A DNA stretch of 64,000 nt from Diaporthe sp. PMI_573 (lineage: Eukaryota > Ascomycota > Sordariomycetes > Diaporthales > Diaporthaceae): positions 930,001-994,000 of the forward strand of contig JAJTUP010000010.1 in assembly GCA_021399435.1 (NCBI GenBank), in the 5' to 3' direction. The notes beneath the pieces are model-generated. The model was not told where the DNA came from and ran no database searches. It saw only the letters and a program-made list of their open reading frames with translations. Below are positions 10,521 through 21,970 of this stretch, one piece after another. The translations under genes and the position numbers were made by a program. How positions within the stretch are numbered: position 1 is the first letter of the stretch; each line of letters begins with the position of its first letter.

Positions 10521-12945
10521 CATGGCCGATGGCCCCCATCTGCGATCCATCATCGGTCATGTGGCTGGCTGGATCCGCCCGTATTTATTCCCGCGACCGT
10601 TACACAAAGTCCACAATGTGTTACACAGAGTCCACATTGGCAGGGCCGTAGGGCCCAGTGTTGGACTGCAAACTGTTGGAGTGTGCGCTACGCGCGGGGA
10701 CTGTGTTGATTCATCGACCAGCTCATTACTTTTTCTGCTTCTCTCACTCACATTCACTCACTCGGCCGGGCTTTGAAGGCCAGGGGTTTGATGCAGGGTG
10801 CTTATCACATTGGAACACAGTCGATTTGTTGGGCCCTTCTGGGCAGGCAAATCTCCCTCCCCGTTCTCGCGGGTCATGCCGTGCCACACACAGGGCGACA
10901 CGACCACTCGCAGCCACGCAACCGCGATTCCGCACAGGAAAGGCCTGGTCTCGAGCAGATCAGCGGTATACCCATGTCGCGTTATGGGCGTCCCATACCC
11001 TGCCCCTCCTCTCCTCTCGCCCCATCTGGTATTTCCCGGCTCACATATCACAATAGCAATTATACCTTGCCAAGCTTGCCCCATGATTTTCCCTCCTAGT
11101 TTATCAAACTCCGCGGGACGCCTCACGGAAGCGCCTCGCGAACTCTTTCCAAACATCTCCATCACGGGACCCTCCTAGAGGCTCTGGGTCCCAGACTTTG
11201 ACCTGGTCTCTAGGAGGCTATTTCGCCCCTCAGGCCCCTTCCCCTCTCTCCTACTCTCCCCTGGATGGAACAGGCCTATCTGCTCTTGGCCAGAACAGGC
11301 AAATGCGCGAGGGATATAGAGCCCCCTGAGAGGCCACTCGAGGTCCCCTTTGAGGTCGCCTTGAGATTCCCTCTCGGACTTTTTGGAGGGGTAGGAGTGT
11401 GATTGGGTCCGAGGGGCGGCGAAGGATCGCAAGGTTCCGCAGATCAATTGTGTGCAGTTCTCCCTGGGATCGGGTGCGCGGATGTGCGGGCTGGTCTGCT
11501 GTGAATGACCCCACCCACATTGAAAAGGAAGGATGCAGGAGATACCTAGACCATCCCCCTCACAGCTATCTCATTGCGTCGGAAAAGAGTAGGCGAAAAC
11601 AATCCCAGGGAGGCCGACAGGTACTAGTGGGGCTGCTCGTGGTTCGCGCCCTCCCTGGCCTACGTGCGCAGAGCCTCATCACAAGCAAGAAACCCGCCCC
11701 TTCACGCTGGCACGCAAATGCGTACATACGCACATGCGTACACGCATGCACACTGCACACTGCACACACACACATCCTTACCGTTCTTGGCCGCCTCTCC
11801 CCTCCATCTCTCATGGAGCCTTTGCGGAAAACGCGGCTCAAAATGCAGTTTCGTGAATTCATGGCATTGATGCCATGACGCGACCGATACAGTAAGGGTC
11901 TTGTCCAAAAAGAAGAGAGCTAGGACAGGCGTGGCGAGCAGATCGCAGCACGTAGAAGGCGGGACTGGGCACCAAGAAAGCCCTGCCTCGTCTCTGCTGC
12001 ACGGTGACGGATGCCGCTGCAAGACGCCTCACTTTGTGTGTACCACAGTAATCACTGTACATACGTTGATCAAGAGGCAGATAGGCAGGCCCCCCAAGTA
12101 GCAGCGCGGCCCCAGAAGCCGACAGCCCGCCAGGACCGGGCGAGGCCCTCTCCGGCCCTTTTGTCGCTGCTGCTAATCGGGTGTGTTAAGTGGGGAAAAA
12201 CGCACGCCCAAGACCGGACTGGACATTCAGGGCAATGACGGACACCGGCACAGCTAGTAAGGTACGGTACGGTAGGCTTGTCCGTCGTCATTTTCTCGCA
12301 CACAACCCCCCCCCTGGTGCACCGCGCACTCGCGTATCGGGCTGGGATTCGATAGCCGACCGCCCGCCAGCCAGGTGACCTTGAAAATCGTATGTTCTGT
12401 CCCCGCCGGGGCCCGAAACGTGTGCCAGATAGACTGTAGGTAGTGAGTAGGGCAGACAGGCAGCCAGAGAGGCAGGGGCGCAGGATTGAGGCTCCGTAGC
12501 AGGGGGAGGGAGGGAAATCGGTGTGGGCGAGAGGGGGAAATTCACTCACTCGCCCGGCTGCACCGGACTGGCTGTGCTGTGTGGGAAGACAGACGGATGA
12601 GGGAGGGAGGGACCAACCAACCTGCGTTGTTGTTCGCAGCAAAGGAACCCCAGAGGCCAGAGGAGGGGGGCAACAGCGTCAACTTATACGTGATATGACT
12701 CACCTCTTCACACTCCATTTCTCCACCATCGTCCTAAAAGAAAAAGGGATTACAAACTTACGAATGCAAGTAAGACAGTTTGACAGCTGCCAACGCCTTT
12801 CTTCCCGCGCCTGCCTGCGCCTGCCCCCTTCCCGCGCGACCCGACACCGGGGGAATGGGACACCGCGTGGCGGATTATGTGAGACGGGAATGTGAGTAAG
12901 AAGAGATATGAGAGAAGAGACGTAGAGAGTGTGGGAAATGACCCA

Positions 12946-12972
12946 ACACACACACACACACACACACACACA
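12946..12972. repeat. (AC)13 microsatellite
   Basis: Uninterrupted AC dinucleotide run of 13 units in the gene-free interval. Confidence 0.95.
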
Positions 12973-14016
12973 AGACACGAACCGAACCCACTCGGCGGCG
13001 GGCGGGCGCGGGCGGGAAGAGCAGACAAACCCATTGTGTCGGGTCGAACTACCCAACTATCGTGCTGACGGCGGACCCGGTGGCTCGTCACCCTTCCCCC
13101 CTCCCTCAGCCCTACGGGGTTTTTTGGGTGCAGGAGGTAAGAGTCAGTCAGACGCATACACACACAGAGAACAACACTGGAAGGGCAAGACAGAGAGCAA
13201 AGAAGGGAGGGATGGATGGGGTCCCTCTCCAAGGCTCACGCCAAAATCTCACTCACCCCTCTCGTTCACCCTCCTCCCCCCGCGGCCCCGTAAGCACCAG
13301 CGCCAGCATCAGACGGTGGTTCGTCGCCCTATCGTGGAAATAAGAAGAGAGTTCCGTGGGCATGTGGTAATAATGGGTCCATAACTCCGGGAGTCAAAAG
13401 TTAGTTGCCTGGGGGGGGGGGACTTTGGCCAGGATACCACTGCCAGAATAAGCGGTCCGTGATTCAGCATTTCGTGATTACGAAACGGAACTACTGCGCC
13501 GCTCGTGATGGAACATTTTTGGTCTTTTCAAGATGTTGGGTGAAGTTGTAGATTGATTGGGATAATCAGATCCGTCTGTATACGAGAGAGATCTTGACCA
13601 AGAAAGACTGAATCAAACCAGAAACTCCCCGGCCCCAAGTCCACAGGCCAGCGTGACCCTGATGCCCAAAATAACCACGCTAATCCTTTTGATCCAAAAA
13701 AGCTCGCTTGTGTGTTTTATCCAGCTGCTCCTTCCTCCCAGGCAATCTTGGCCATCTGGTGGCAGGACCAGCAAAACGAGAGGCCTGCGACACCAAAAAG
13801 AGAGCAACACCTTGAACTCCGCGGAGGCCGAAAACAGCCCCCGCTGCCTCCATGCGGTTTACTCTCTCGAGATGGAAGAAGAAAACAACAAAAAAAGGGA
13901 GATGGCCGTCCAATCATAACACTAAAAAGTAAAAAAGGTATAGACAGAAAAAATCGTAAAACAGGTGTATCCATTCCTCATGCCGTTGCAATTGCTTGCG
14001 GTCTGTCTAGCTCTTT

Positions 14017-15275
14017 TCATGGCGAGCCCATCGATAGGGGCGTCACCGGGTACGCACACCAATCCGCCTCCGAGTTGTTGTCTGAGTGGTCAAAGGTATG
14101 CGACAGAGCTGGGGTCTGTAGGTGTGACTGTCGTATTAGCCTTTTGCTCTTTGGCTGTTGAAAGCGTTGTCTTTTCTCTCTATGATGATGATGATGATGA
14201 TGATGACAATGATGATAATGTGGTGGTGTTCTTCTTCTCGCCGTGGGACGTTTTACATCGTTCTTCTTCTTCAACTCCGAGACGGGGAAGGAGGATAGCG
14301 AGGGCGGTAAGGAACAGGCGCAGCAAGAGGGCCGGCAGATGAACCAGCCATCGCGCTACCGAAGGGAGGGAGAGTGGCGGAAGGGAGAGGACTGTGCTGA
14401 TGGTTTTGGATGTGGCGCAAGGAACTCACATGAGGATTTGAATCGTAGGGCGAGGGGTTCAAGTGACCACCAAGCGTGTAGTCGCCGTAGTTGGAAAACG
14501 ACGACATCGACTCATTCCCCCCGTTGAGACCGGGTGCCTTGTATGCATCCGCAAAGTGTGTCATTGGGGGCAGCGTGGGTGCGTTTGTGGCCACCATGCC
14601 GAATTGGTAAGCGCCGGTTGTTGCGATTGTCTGCTGTTGCGGGCTGCCGTATGGCTGCATGATCATGCCGTTGTCGCTGGGGGGTGAGTAGGTTGGCTGG
14701 TAGCTGGCGAATGGCGGCGGGCTGCTTGCTGGCGGGCTTGGCGAGGGGAAGAAGTGGTCCTCCGGGTTCATGGGCGGCGTGAAGGGGTGTTGTGGCATGC
14801 CCGACTGTGATGGTGGCTGCAGCGACTGGTGCCCCGGGGGCGGTGGTGACGACTGGCGCCTCTGTGTCTTCTTGTTCGACTTTGGCGACTTCTTGCTGCC
14901 CGTGTTGCCGCCCTTGTTGCCGTCGGAGCCCGCGCGCCTCTCCAGGTCGGCCATGCGCTCCTTTATCTTCTTGCCTGCAGTCGGGGGTTAGCCACGCCCA
15001 GACAGGTCGCTGTCTCGACCGTGCGGGAAAAAAGACCACCTACGGTAGTTGCGCTGGGCAATCCTGTTCTGTATCCGCCTGCGCTCAGCAAGATCCGAGA
15101 CCTTGGTCCAGTCCTCGTCGGGGTGCGCTGAGCTGCTGAAGGCGCTGCTGGTGCTCGGGTACTGTCGCACCGAGATGTGCTGGGGGTGCTCTGCTGGCCA
15201 GCCCGAGTACTGGTGGACGGCGAGGTGGTGGTCAGGCGCCATGACCGGAAACATGTGGTGAGCTTCTGTAGACAT
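14017..15275 (-). CDS. bZIP transcription factor
   Basis: Three exons on the minus strand: 15275-15044, 14974-14430 and 14115-14017; 876 nt, 291 aa. Intron 1 (69 nt, GTAGGT, CTAAC branch) rebuilds the basic region: DLAERRRIQNRIAQRNYR then KKIKERMADLERRA, which contains the N-x7-R signature of DNA-binding bZIPs. Only about one to two heptads follow before a Gly/Ser/Lys-rich stretch, so the zipper is very short. The middle is Pro/Ser/Gln-rich, as in activation domains. A perfect GTGAGT donor at 14429 and an acceptor CTACAG ending at 14116 (CTAAT branch 20 nt before) join a 33-codon last exon starting TPALSHTFDHS and ending TPLSMGSP, a C-terminus I associate with this fungal bZIP group. Without this splice the frame runs on to 14271 through low-complexity sequence. 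The start is the first true ATG (ACAATGTC); further upstream only GTG is available. No specific ortholog assigned. Confidence 0.86.
14182..14206. repeat. (ATG)n trinucleotide repeat inside bZIP intron 2
   Basis: About eight ATG units on the plus strand (CAT on the coding strand), followed by imperfect units to 14220. It lies in the 314-nt second intron of the bZIP gene and gives a false poly-His frame. Confidence 0.9.
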
Positions 15276-15956
15276 TGTCGCGAATAGCTCGTGGGGCGAG
15301 GCTAGAGGAGACAAGGCTGAGGGTGTGTGATGCGTGTTGGGGCGGGGCGTCACCAAGCTGTGTGTGGTGATGATGGCTGACTGCACAGGGTATATGAAGC
15401 TTCAGATGTGAGGGACGAGAGTGTGATTGTTGTTTCTCTGTGGATTGTCATGAACACCAGAAGAATGACTCGGGATGGGAGAGGGTATTGGCGAGGGATC
15501 TCGACATATAAGTATTGTTCAGCCAGAGGAGAGAAGATGCAGGTGGTGGGCTTGGGCGACCCCAAGGCATGTCAAGGCCCATGTGGGCTGGCGCACCCAT
15601 GGTGGTGGCAGCATCCCTGCGCGAGAAGGATCAAACTGTCTGTCCTGTGCTCTGCTGTATTGCATTCGCGCATGTAGGTACGTAGGTACTCGGGCAAGGA
15701 AGGGTACGTACTGTACAGAGTACACAGACACATTGACTGAAGAAGAATCCGAAGGATCGAAACGAGACCAGACGAGACGGCAGGCGGGAGACGAGAAGAA
15801 ACACGATACGACAGTGCTCGAGAGCAAAGCCCGCCGAAGGAAGAGGTATGACGGAACCAGGGACATGGGTACGTCCACCCCGTCCCTTGGGAGCTCCAGC
15901 TCGCAGCAAACCCGGGGGGCGGAGCTCAGGGTAGGTACGAGGGGTGGTACATCGGG

Positions 15957-16022
15957 TGGCCCCTGCCCCCTGCCCCCCTGCCCCCCTCCCTCCCAACCCC
16001 TGCCCACCTGCCCTGTCCCATC
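15957..16022. repeat. C-rich tract (G-rich on minus strand)
   Basis: Runs of CCCC to CCCCCC separated by TG or T (CCCCTGCCCCCTGCCCCCCTG pattern). The minus strand has several closely spaced G runs that could form a G-quadruplex. Confidence 0.65.
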
Positions 16023-16642
16023 TCGAGAGGGTACATCGGGACCCTGCACGGCCCAGGACGGTGGGTCTTCCCAGCAGGAAGGTATTCTGGGACAAGGCAG
16101 ACGCAGGCAGGGCTTTTTGCATCTGGTGCGTGGTACGTACCAGCGGTACATCGACAGGCTTGTCTCAAGGCGGGCTGGCCTGCTATTTGAGGTCGTTACG
16201 AAGCAAGACACAGCGAGCTCGGCAGGGCGCAGGCTAATGCATGGAACGTAGCTACCAGCTTACAAGTAGCGGCATTGGGACGAGGTACGGACGGACAGAC
16301 GGGGCAGGACCTAAGGGCAGTACCTAACCTACCGTCTCCGAGCCCCTCTGAGCTGTGTCTGTCGGGTCTTGACTTGTCCTGGATGAGCCATCTCTCCCAA
16401 GTCATGCAGCAAGCAAAGACCGACCGACACTGATCGTCGCAGATACACACTCGAGCGGGAAGACATACAGACAAAGACAGTCGCCGACGACTGTCGCATC
16501 AGGCTTCCGCATATCGCACCCTGTGTCCTGGGATCGGAGACTGCCGCGGCCAAGGCCGGATTCTCCAGTGGCCGGGTATGCTCCACCTCGCGGTACTGGG
16601 CTGTTGGGACGCCCGCTAATTGGGCCATCGAGTGCGAGCAGA

Positions 16643-16682
16643 GAGATGGAGGGGGAGAGGGGGGGTAGAGGGGGGGTGGGAT
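16643..16682. repeat. G-rich purine tract
   Basis: GGAGGGGGAGAGGGGGGGTAGAGGGGGGGTGGG-type sequence on the plus strand with four or more G runs. Confidence 0.65.
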
Positions 16683-17725
16683 CTACGGTGCAGTTCCCAA
16701 GGTTTTGGCCAAACGGCAGGCAAAGTCCTAGACTGGGGACTGCAGAACAGGGCAGTGACATGCCCATCCGTTATGGGTTGCCAGACTGTGAATCACCGGG
16801 CAAGAGGGCAGCAGGGCGAACAGAGGGAAGGAAGTTGCGGGAGTCTGGACGCTAGAGAAGACGGAGAGGTGTGGGTTTGCGCGCAGACCAGACCATTTTC
16901 CTATCCTGGTTAGGGTGATAGAAGGGGCAGGGGGCAGGGGTGGGTCTGTCTTGCAACACCGCGACCGTGGAGACAAAACGGCAGTGGCTGTGGGTGGTGG
17001 TGGTACGAAACGGGCAAGGCATAAACGGTAGATGGTCCTTTCGCCCCGCGATCGCCTGTAGGACTGAGGACGGCGCCCACGCATAGGCAACAGTAATGTG
17101 CACTACAGTCCTAATTTTGCCAGGCGGATCTTGCCAAGTCACATCACTGGCGAAGGTTGAGGTTGCACAGAACCACCCCATTTGGAAACATTTACGCCCT
17201 CCTCTTTTGCAACACAACGCAGCGCACCACACCTCGACGCGACTTGACCTGACTCGACCGACTCGACGATACAACCCGTCAGGACCATCATGGTCTAGGC
17301 CATTGTCCTGGACGTGTGTCTTCTTTGTCTTCAACCTCCGTCTCAAAATATGCGTGCGCCAAACATGTCACATTGACTGCCTTAGGTACACCACAACGAG
17401 CTGTATTGCGCTATATCGCGCTGCCACCGCCCATCTATCAATGCCACGCCCTGTAGGTCGTGGCAGATACAACCAGATAGCGGCCGCCAGCCCTGTCGAC
17501 CCGCTAGATGAGCCTCCTCCATTTCACCATGGGGCTAGACCACCCGTGGCCCTTCTGTGCCGCACACAGGCATATCCTGGCCTTGTTTCATGCCCCCCAA
17601 GGACCACCACCACAAGGCGCTGCGTATCATCAACCAGGCACCCATATTTCGACGCTCCCTACTCGCTGAACTCGATTGATAAGCATCCAAGCTGCCGGCC
17701 ACCTCACGGTCCTTACCTACACCGC

Positions 17726-17750
17726 TGCTCTGCTCTGCTCTGCTCTGCTG
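17726..17750. repeat. (TGCTC)n pentanucleotide repeat
   Basis: Four perfect TGCTC units followed by TGCTG. Confidence 0.85.
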
Positions 17751-18511
17751 CACTGCCATCCAGGCCTCTTCCCAAAGCGGCAGGAAAGCTCGTCACTTTA
17801 ATTGGAAGTAGACAAACCCTCTAGTGCTCGAGCAAACAGGCGCAGTATCCTGCTGCGATGTAGGATGGGCAAGATTCCCAGCATTGCCGCGTATGGCCCA
17901 TCAATTCAGTATACGTGGGCTCAACTCGAGCGTTCGGGCTGTGGAATCGATCTGGTTTTCCCTTGGCTTGCGTCTCTGGCAATTGATGAGCAGTCTCCGA
18001 ACCACCACAGCAACACACCAGCCAAACGGCTGAGGAGACCGCGCTGTGCCCGCCAGGCCTCCTCATAGATGCTTGCTCTGTAGAGCATAGAATATCAAAA
18101 AAGGCTGCGCCGGACACGGCCGCAGATTCCCATACTCAGCCTCTATGCAGTGCCTTCCCGCTGGACATCACAGGTCTGCGACGAAGCTGGAATCCAGTGT
18201 TCGATTCCAAAGCTGGCAATCGCAGCATGGGTACTCCCAGCGGCCGCTCGTAAAGGGCCGAAGCAAATCCGTCACAGCTTAGCCTCAACCTTAAGAGCCA
18301 GCCGTCACGCCAATCCCTACAGCAAACGGGCACTGGTCTCGTTACTAGTCGGGAATCCGCCGAAGGCTCCAAGTTCCCGACAACGGCATCAACGGCGCGG
18401 TCTCACTGTGGTTGTAATGGTCAAGAACGCCGCCAAGCCGGGCTCCCTTGTGTGGAGACCGAGCGGAGGGAGACGGACGACACCAGCCAATGCCAGCATG
18501 AAGAGGCTTCC

Positions 18512-18528
18512 AAAAAAAAAAAAAAAAA
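18512..18528. repeat. A17 homopolymer
   Basis: Seventeen consecutive A residues within GC-balanced DNA. Confidence 0.9.
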
Positions 18529-18673
18529 GCACCGTGCATGTCAACTTGTGCTACCGTTAACGGTAGCGTTGACAGATCTGCTCTCTCTGTACTGTCGTGG
18601 CTCGACTAGGGGCACAATCATCCGCACACCACCACTTGGCCGCCTTTTTGCGTACTCCTGATAACCAGGTTGT

Positions 18674-18716
18674 ATGTGTGTGTGTGTTGGTGTGTGTTGG
18701 TGTGTGTGTGTGAGTG
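18674..18716. repeat. Imperfect (GT)n microsatellite
   Basis: GT runs broken by GTTG interruptions. It gives false Cys/Val-rich frames. Confidence 0.85.
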
Positions 18717-21700
18717 TCTGCGCGCGTGTTCTGGCTCATTTGCCATCATGCAGGTCAGCAGCAGAAGCGGCCGTTTTACCCGCCCAGGGCAACCAGGGGT
18801 ACTGCATGGGATTCCAGCCCTATCTTCCCGTGCTCAACTGCTCAAGCGGGAGGATTTTGGTGAACATTTGGGGGCCGTTCGACGCCTGCTACCTGTATTC
18901 AGCCGACCAACTCATAATGACGGTGCATAGTACAGTCGCGACAGCCAAATTACTCCATGCCGGCTCTCGTTGCATCAGGCATTGCTCCTGGTCCTTGTCG
19001 CGACATTATATCCGCTTATTTCCTCCGTCCGGTGGCTTTGTCCTGGAGCCGGCCGACAGATCGGCAGTGGCTATTGTCGCATCAGGATAAGTCACAGGGC
19101 ACTCGATATCAAGCGGGGGGCCCAGGACGGCCTGGCAGCATCGTCACCGTTCAATGCGAATCGGGAGTGTGTGTACATGGGGCATTAGCTCCTGTCGAAA
19201 CGCTCCCTTCCTGTCGAAAGGTCCTTTGGTCAACCATCGAACGCATCTGCCAGGGTCGTGGGGCTAAACAGACTGTGGTCCATACTGTCTGATAACCAGA
19301 TCATACATCGGTGTTTGGTCGAGTGTCCTTGTCGCCCACGCCCGACATGGGATGTCAGCTTGCATGCCCTGGGCACAAGGTGGCCGGGAGGGTGGCAGGC
19401 TGCAGCATTTGATCTGCATACTGAGAACCCTCATCACCTTAATTCCACGTGCTGAATCATGCTGCTATTCTCGGATCCCTGCACTTACAAAGCTGCACGG
19501 GGCTCCTCATTGGCCGCGTTGTACGACGCCTGCAGGGCTAGAGCAGCTACCTGCCATCAGGAGACACCTTTCAGTCCTTGACCGCAACATTGGCGTCGGA
19601 CTTGCTCGACTTGTCAAATCTGCCTGCAGTCCTGATGGCCAGGGAGACTGTGCATGTGCATCAATATCATGCCCGCTCCTTTGCCAGCATGAGATCCAGA
19701 GCAGAGTGCCAAACCATCGGTGACAGAATCTTGTGTCCCGGCACACAGGTACCACAACAAACCCGACGGTGTGGTTCGAGTCCTGTAAGCTGGTGTGGCA
19801 CCGCCTGCTCTGCATACATCCCGTCCCACTACCTGCGGCGCAGTGTTCCCGGTTGGGAGAGCCCTTCTGGGTTACCCAGATGGGAATTACGCGAGAACTC
19901 TCTCCCTGCCCTACGGCGCCTCACCTTTGCAGCGCTCGCTGCTCTCAGTCAGCACCTTGTCTTTCGCTAGGCCCGGCTCACCCTTGCCCAAACGGGTAGC
20001 TAGGATCTCGCACTCTGGGAAGCGGAGTTCGGTGTTGTCTCTCCCGCCTTGATTGAATCAAGGTTTACCAGCACAACAAGTGCCGCGTACTCGAGTAAAA
20101 GGTCAAAGCCCGAATCGCATGATCGAGACCGGGCAGGATTGTGCTCCTGGGCCTTAATTTTGGGTGGATATCAGCGTCAAGGTCCAGTGACTACCGGTAT
20201 CCCGGCGCCGGAGCTCGATTGATTGATGTTGAGACAATGGGGCACAACGTCACATCGCCAAGAGGGCCTTTTGCTGGCGTGCTGGCTCGAGGCTGTTCAG
20301 GCAGTTCAGACATGTCGCAAGGCGATCCTTGAGCATGGGCCAGGTGGGTACACCTGCGTGGTCCTTTTGGCCCCCAACCTCTGCTTCGTCAACCTCCCTG
20401 CACAAGAGCTAACCCTACCAGAATCCTTCCATACCACGCACACCCACCACACAAATCCACCCACCGTGCCGCGCCCTGCGGATCAGACGAGGTCGTCTCC
20501 ACAGACCGCAGATGCGCCAATCATGCGCCTCTATCATTGCTCTCATTACACCCAGACCCCTCTCCGACCGCCAAGGCCTCACATGAGTCCAGCAAAGACG
20601 GGGCACGGGAATGTACGGTCCTTTGGTTGACTTGTTGCACCCAGACCACTGGGCCGGACCATCTACGCCCAGCCCAGCTGTCCGTCCACGGTCCAACCAC
20701 CTCCCTTAATTACCCCTACCCCACCATCAAAGACCCCTTCTTGTGTCAGGGCCGCTGCGAGGATTCTCAGCCTCGTCCATGATTGAGGTTTACCCCAAGA
20801 GACCCTATTCCGAAGGCCTCGGACCACTGGTCGATCCCAGCCACGGTTGACACCTGCAACCAGTTCGTTCAGGCGCAAAGGGCTGTGGACAACACCGAAA
20901 AGTGTCGGCCGCCGTCCATGGTGCGGTTCCTCCTCATTGACAGGAGGCGGCTCAGAGCAGCTGGCCTTGTGGGGACAAGTGATCCTGTCCTCAACGAAGA
21001 GCACACATTATGGCCTTATTGGCTCAAATTGCGGCCTCCTGGGGATCCCTTTGTTGAATCAAACCCGTTGAAGTGGTCAGTTGGTGAATGCAGCATTGCA
21101 CGATGCCCCAACTGCACCCCACCCCCAAATTCTCCCCAACGTCAGACCAAGCATCACGCGTTGGCCCTGTCTCTGCACGAAACAGGACTTCAGCATCTAG
21201 GCCGGGCTAATTTGATCTCTGCGCAGATGCGCACGATCATTTCCCACGATCTACCACCTCACATGCAAGACGTATCTATATTTTGCCCATACCAAAATAT
21301 TCTACCACCCAGCTCTTGCCGCTTGTGGTTGTGGTGGTCTGTTGCGTGTCCAACTTCGACCAATGGGAATGCCAGGACAAGTGTCTTGCTATTTCTGGGA
21401 TAATTACGCGCCCATGGCGGACTCCCCCCATCGTCGCGCATTGAAAGCAGACTCGGGACAGATCGGATCGACCAGTGACAGCACCAGGAAACCCGCGGCT
21501 TTGACTGGTCGAGAGCCGGTGCAAAGTATGCAGAGTCGCACCAGCCCAAAAATACAGAGGGCCGCCAAATGGCCTTTGTTTAGCGCAACCAGACGCGGGA
21601 GCGAGTCAAAACCCACACGATGATACACATCCGCCTAGCTCCGCTCGACGGCCCGTGGTGGTAGGTGCTCAGGGAGCAAGTCCGCCGGAGACGGGCAGCA

Positions 21701-21957
21701 AGCATGCTTCCTGTAACTGACAGGAGGAAAACGGCGGGACAGTTTCTGTGTGGCTGCCTGCGAAACGGTGGCACGCTTTGCCTCGCCCGCATTCCTCGGC
21801 AGAGGTGTCTTAGGGCTGACCACAACTCCACATGGCGACGGGCCACCCTCCTCCACAACCGCAGCTCATGCGTCCAGTCAAGGGCTTTACCTGCCCGCCG
21901 GTATGATCCACCTCCATTCAGGTGTCTGGACGGAGCAAGGTACGCGGGAAGCAACGA

Positions 21958-21970
21958 GGGGGGGGGGGGT
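21958..21970. repeat. G13 homopolymer
   Basis: Thirteen consecutive G residues on the plus strand. Confidence 0.85.

Larger units (their letters stand above)
8474..14016. other. Gene-free interval, 5.5 kb, left of the bZIP gene
   Basis: No reading frame here shows a recognisable domain or convincing exon chain. It contains the promoter of the CIA30-type gene at its left end and the 3' side of the bZIP gene at its right. The DNA is GC-balanced and rich in simple repeats, and it does not look like an AT-rich, RIP-mutated transposon graveyard. Confidence 0.5.

Noticed and set aside
14243..14428. Read-through end of the bZIP frame to the stop at 14271
   Set aside because: A perfect donor at 14429 and an in-phase terminal exon with family-like sequence give a better C-terminus.
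15475..16251. 258- and 230-codon overlapping frames on both strands
   Set aside because: Both come from GC- and repeat-rich sequence, contain C-rich tract translations and lack any family trait.
17096..17824. 242-codon plus-strand frame
   Set aside because: Composition is irregular, includes a pentanucleotide repeat, and no motif is recognisable.
19774..19784. B-box-like GGTTCGAGTCC
   Set aside because: No A box or cloverleaf pairing in the preceding 80 bases.
20783..21403. 206-codon plus-strand frame
   Set aside because: No domain or plausible exon partners; the opposite strand is equally open.
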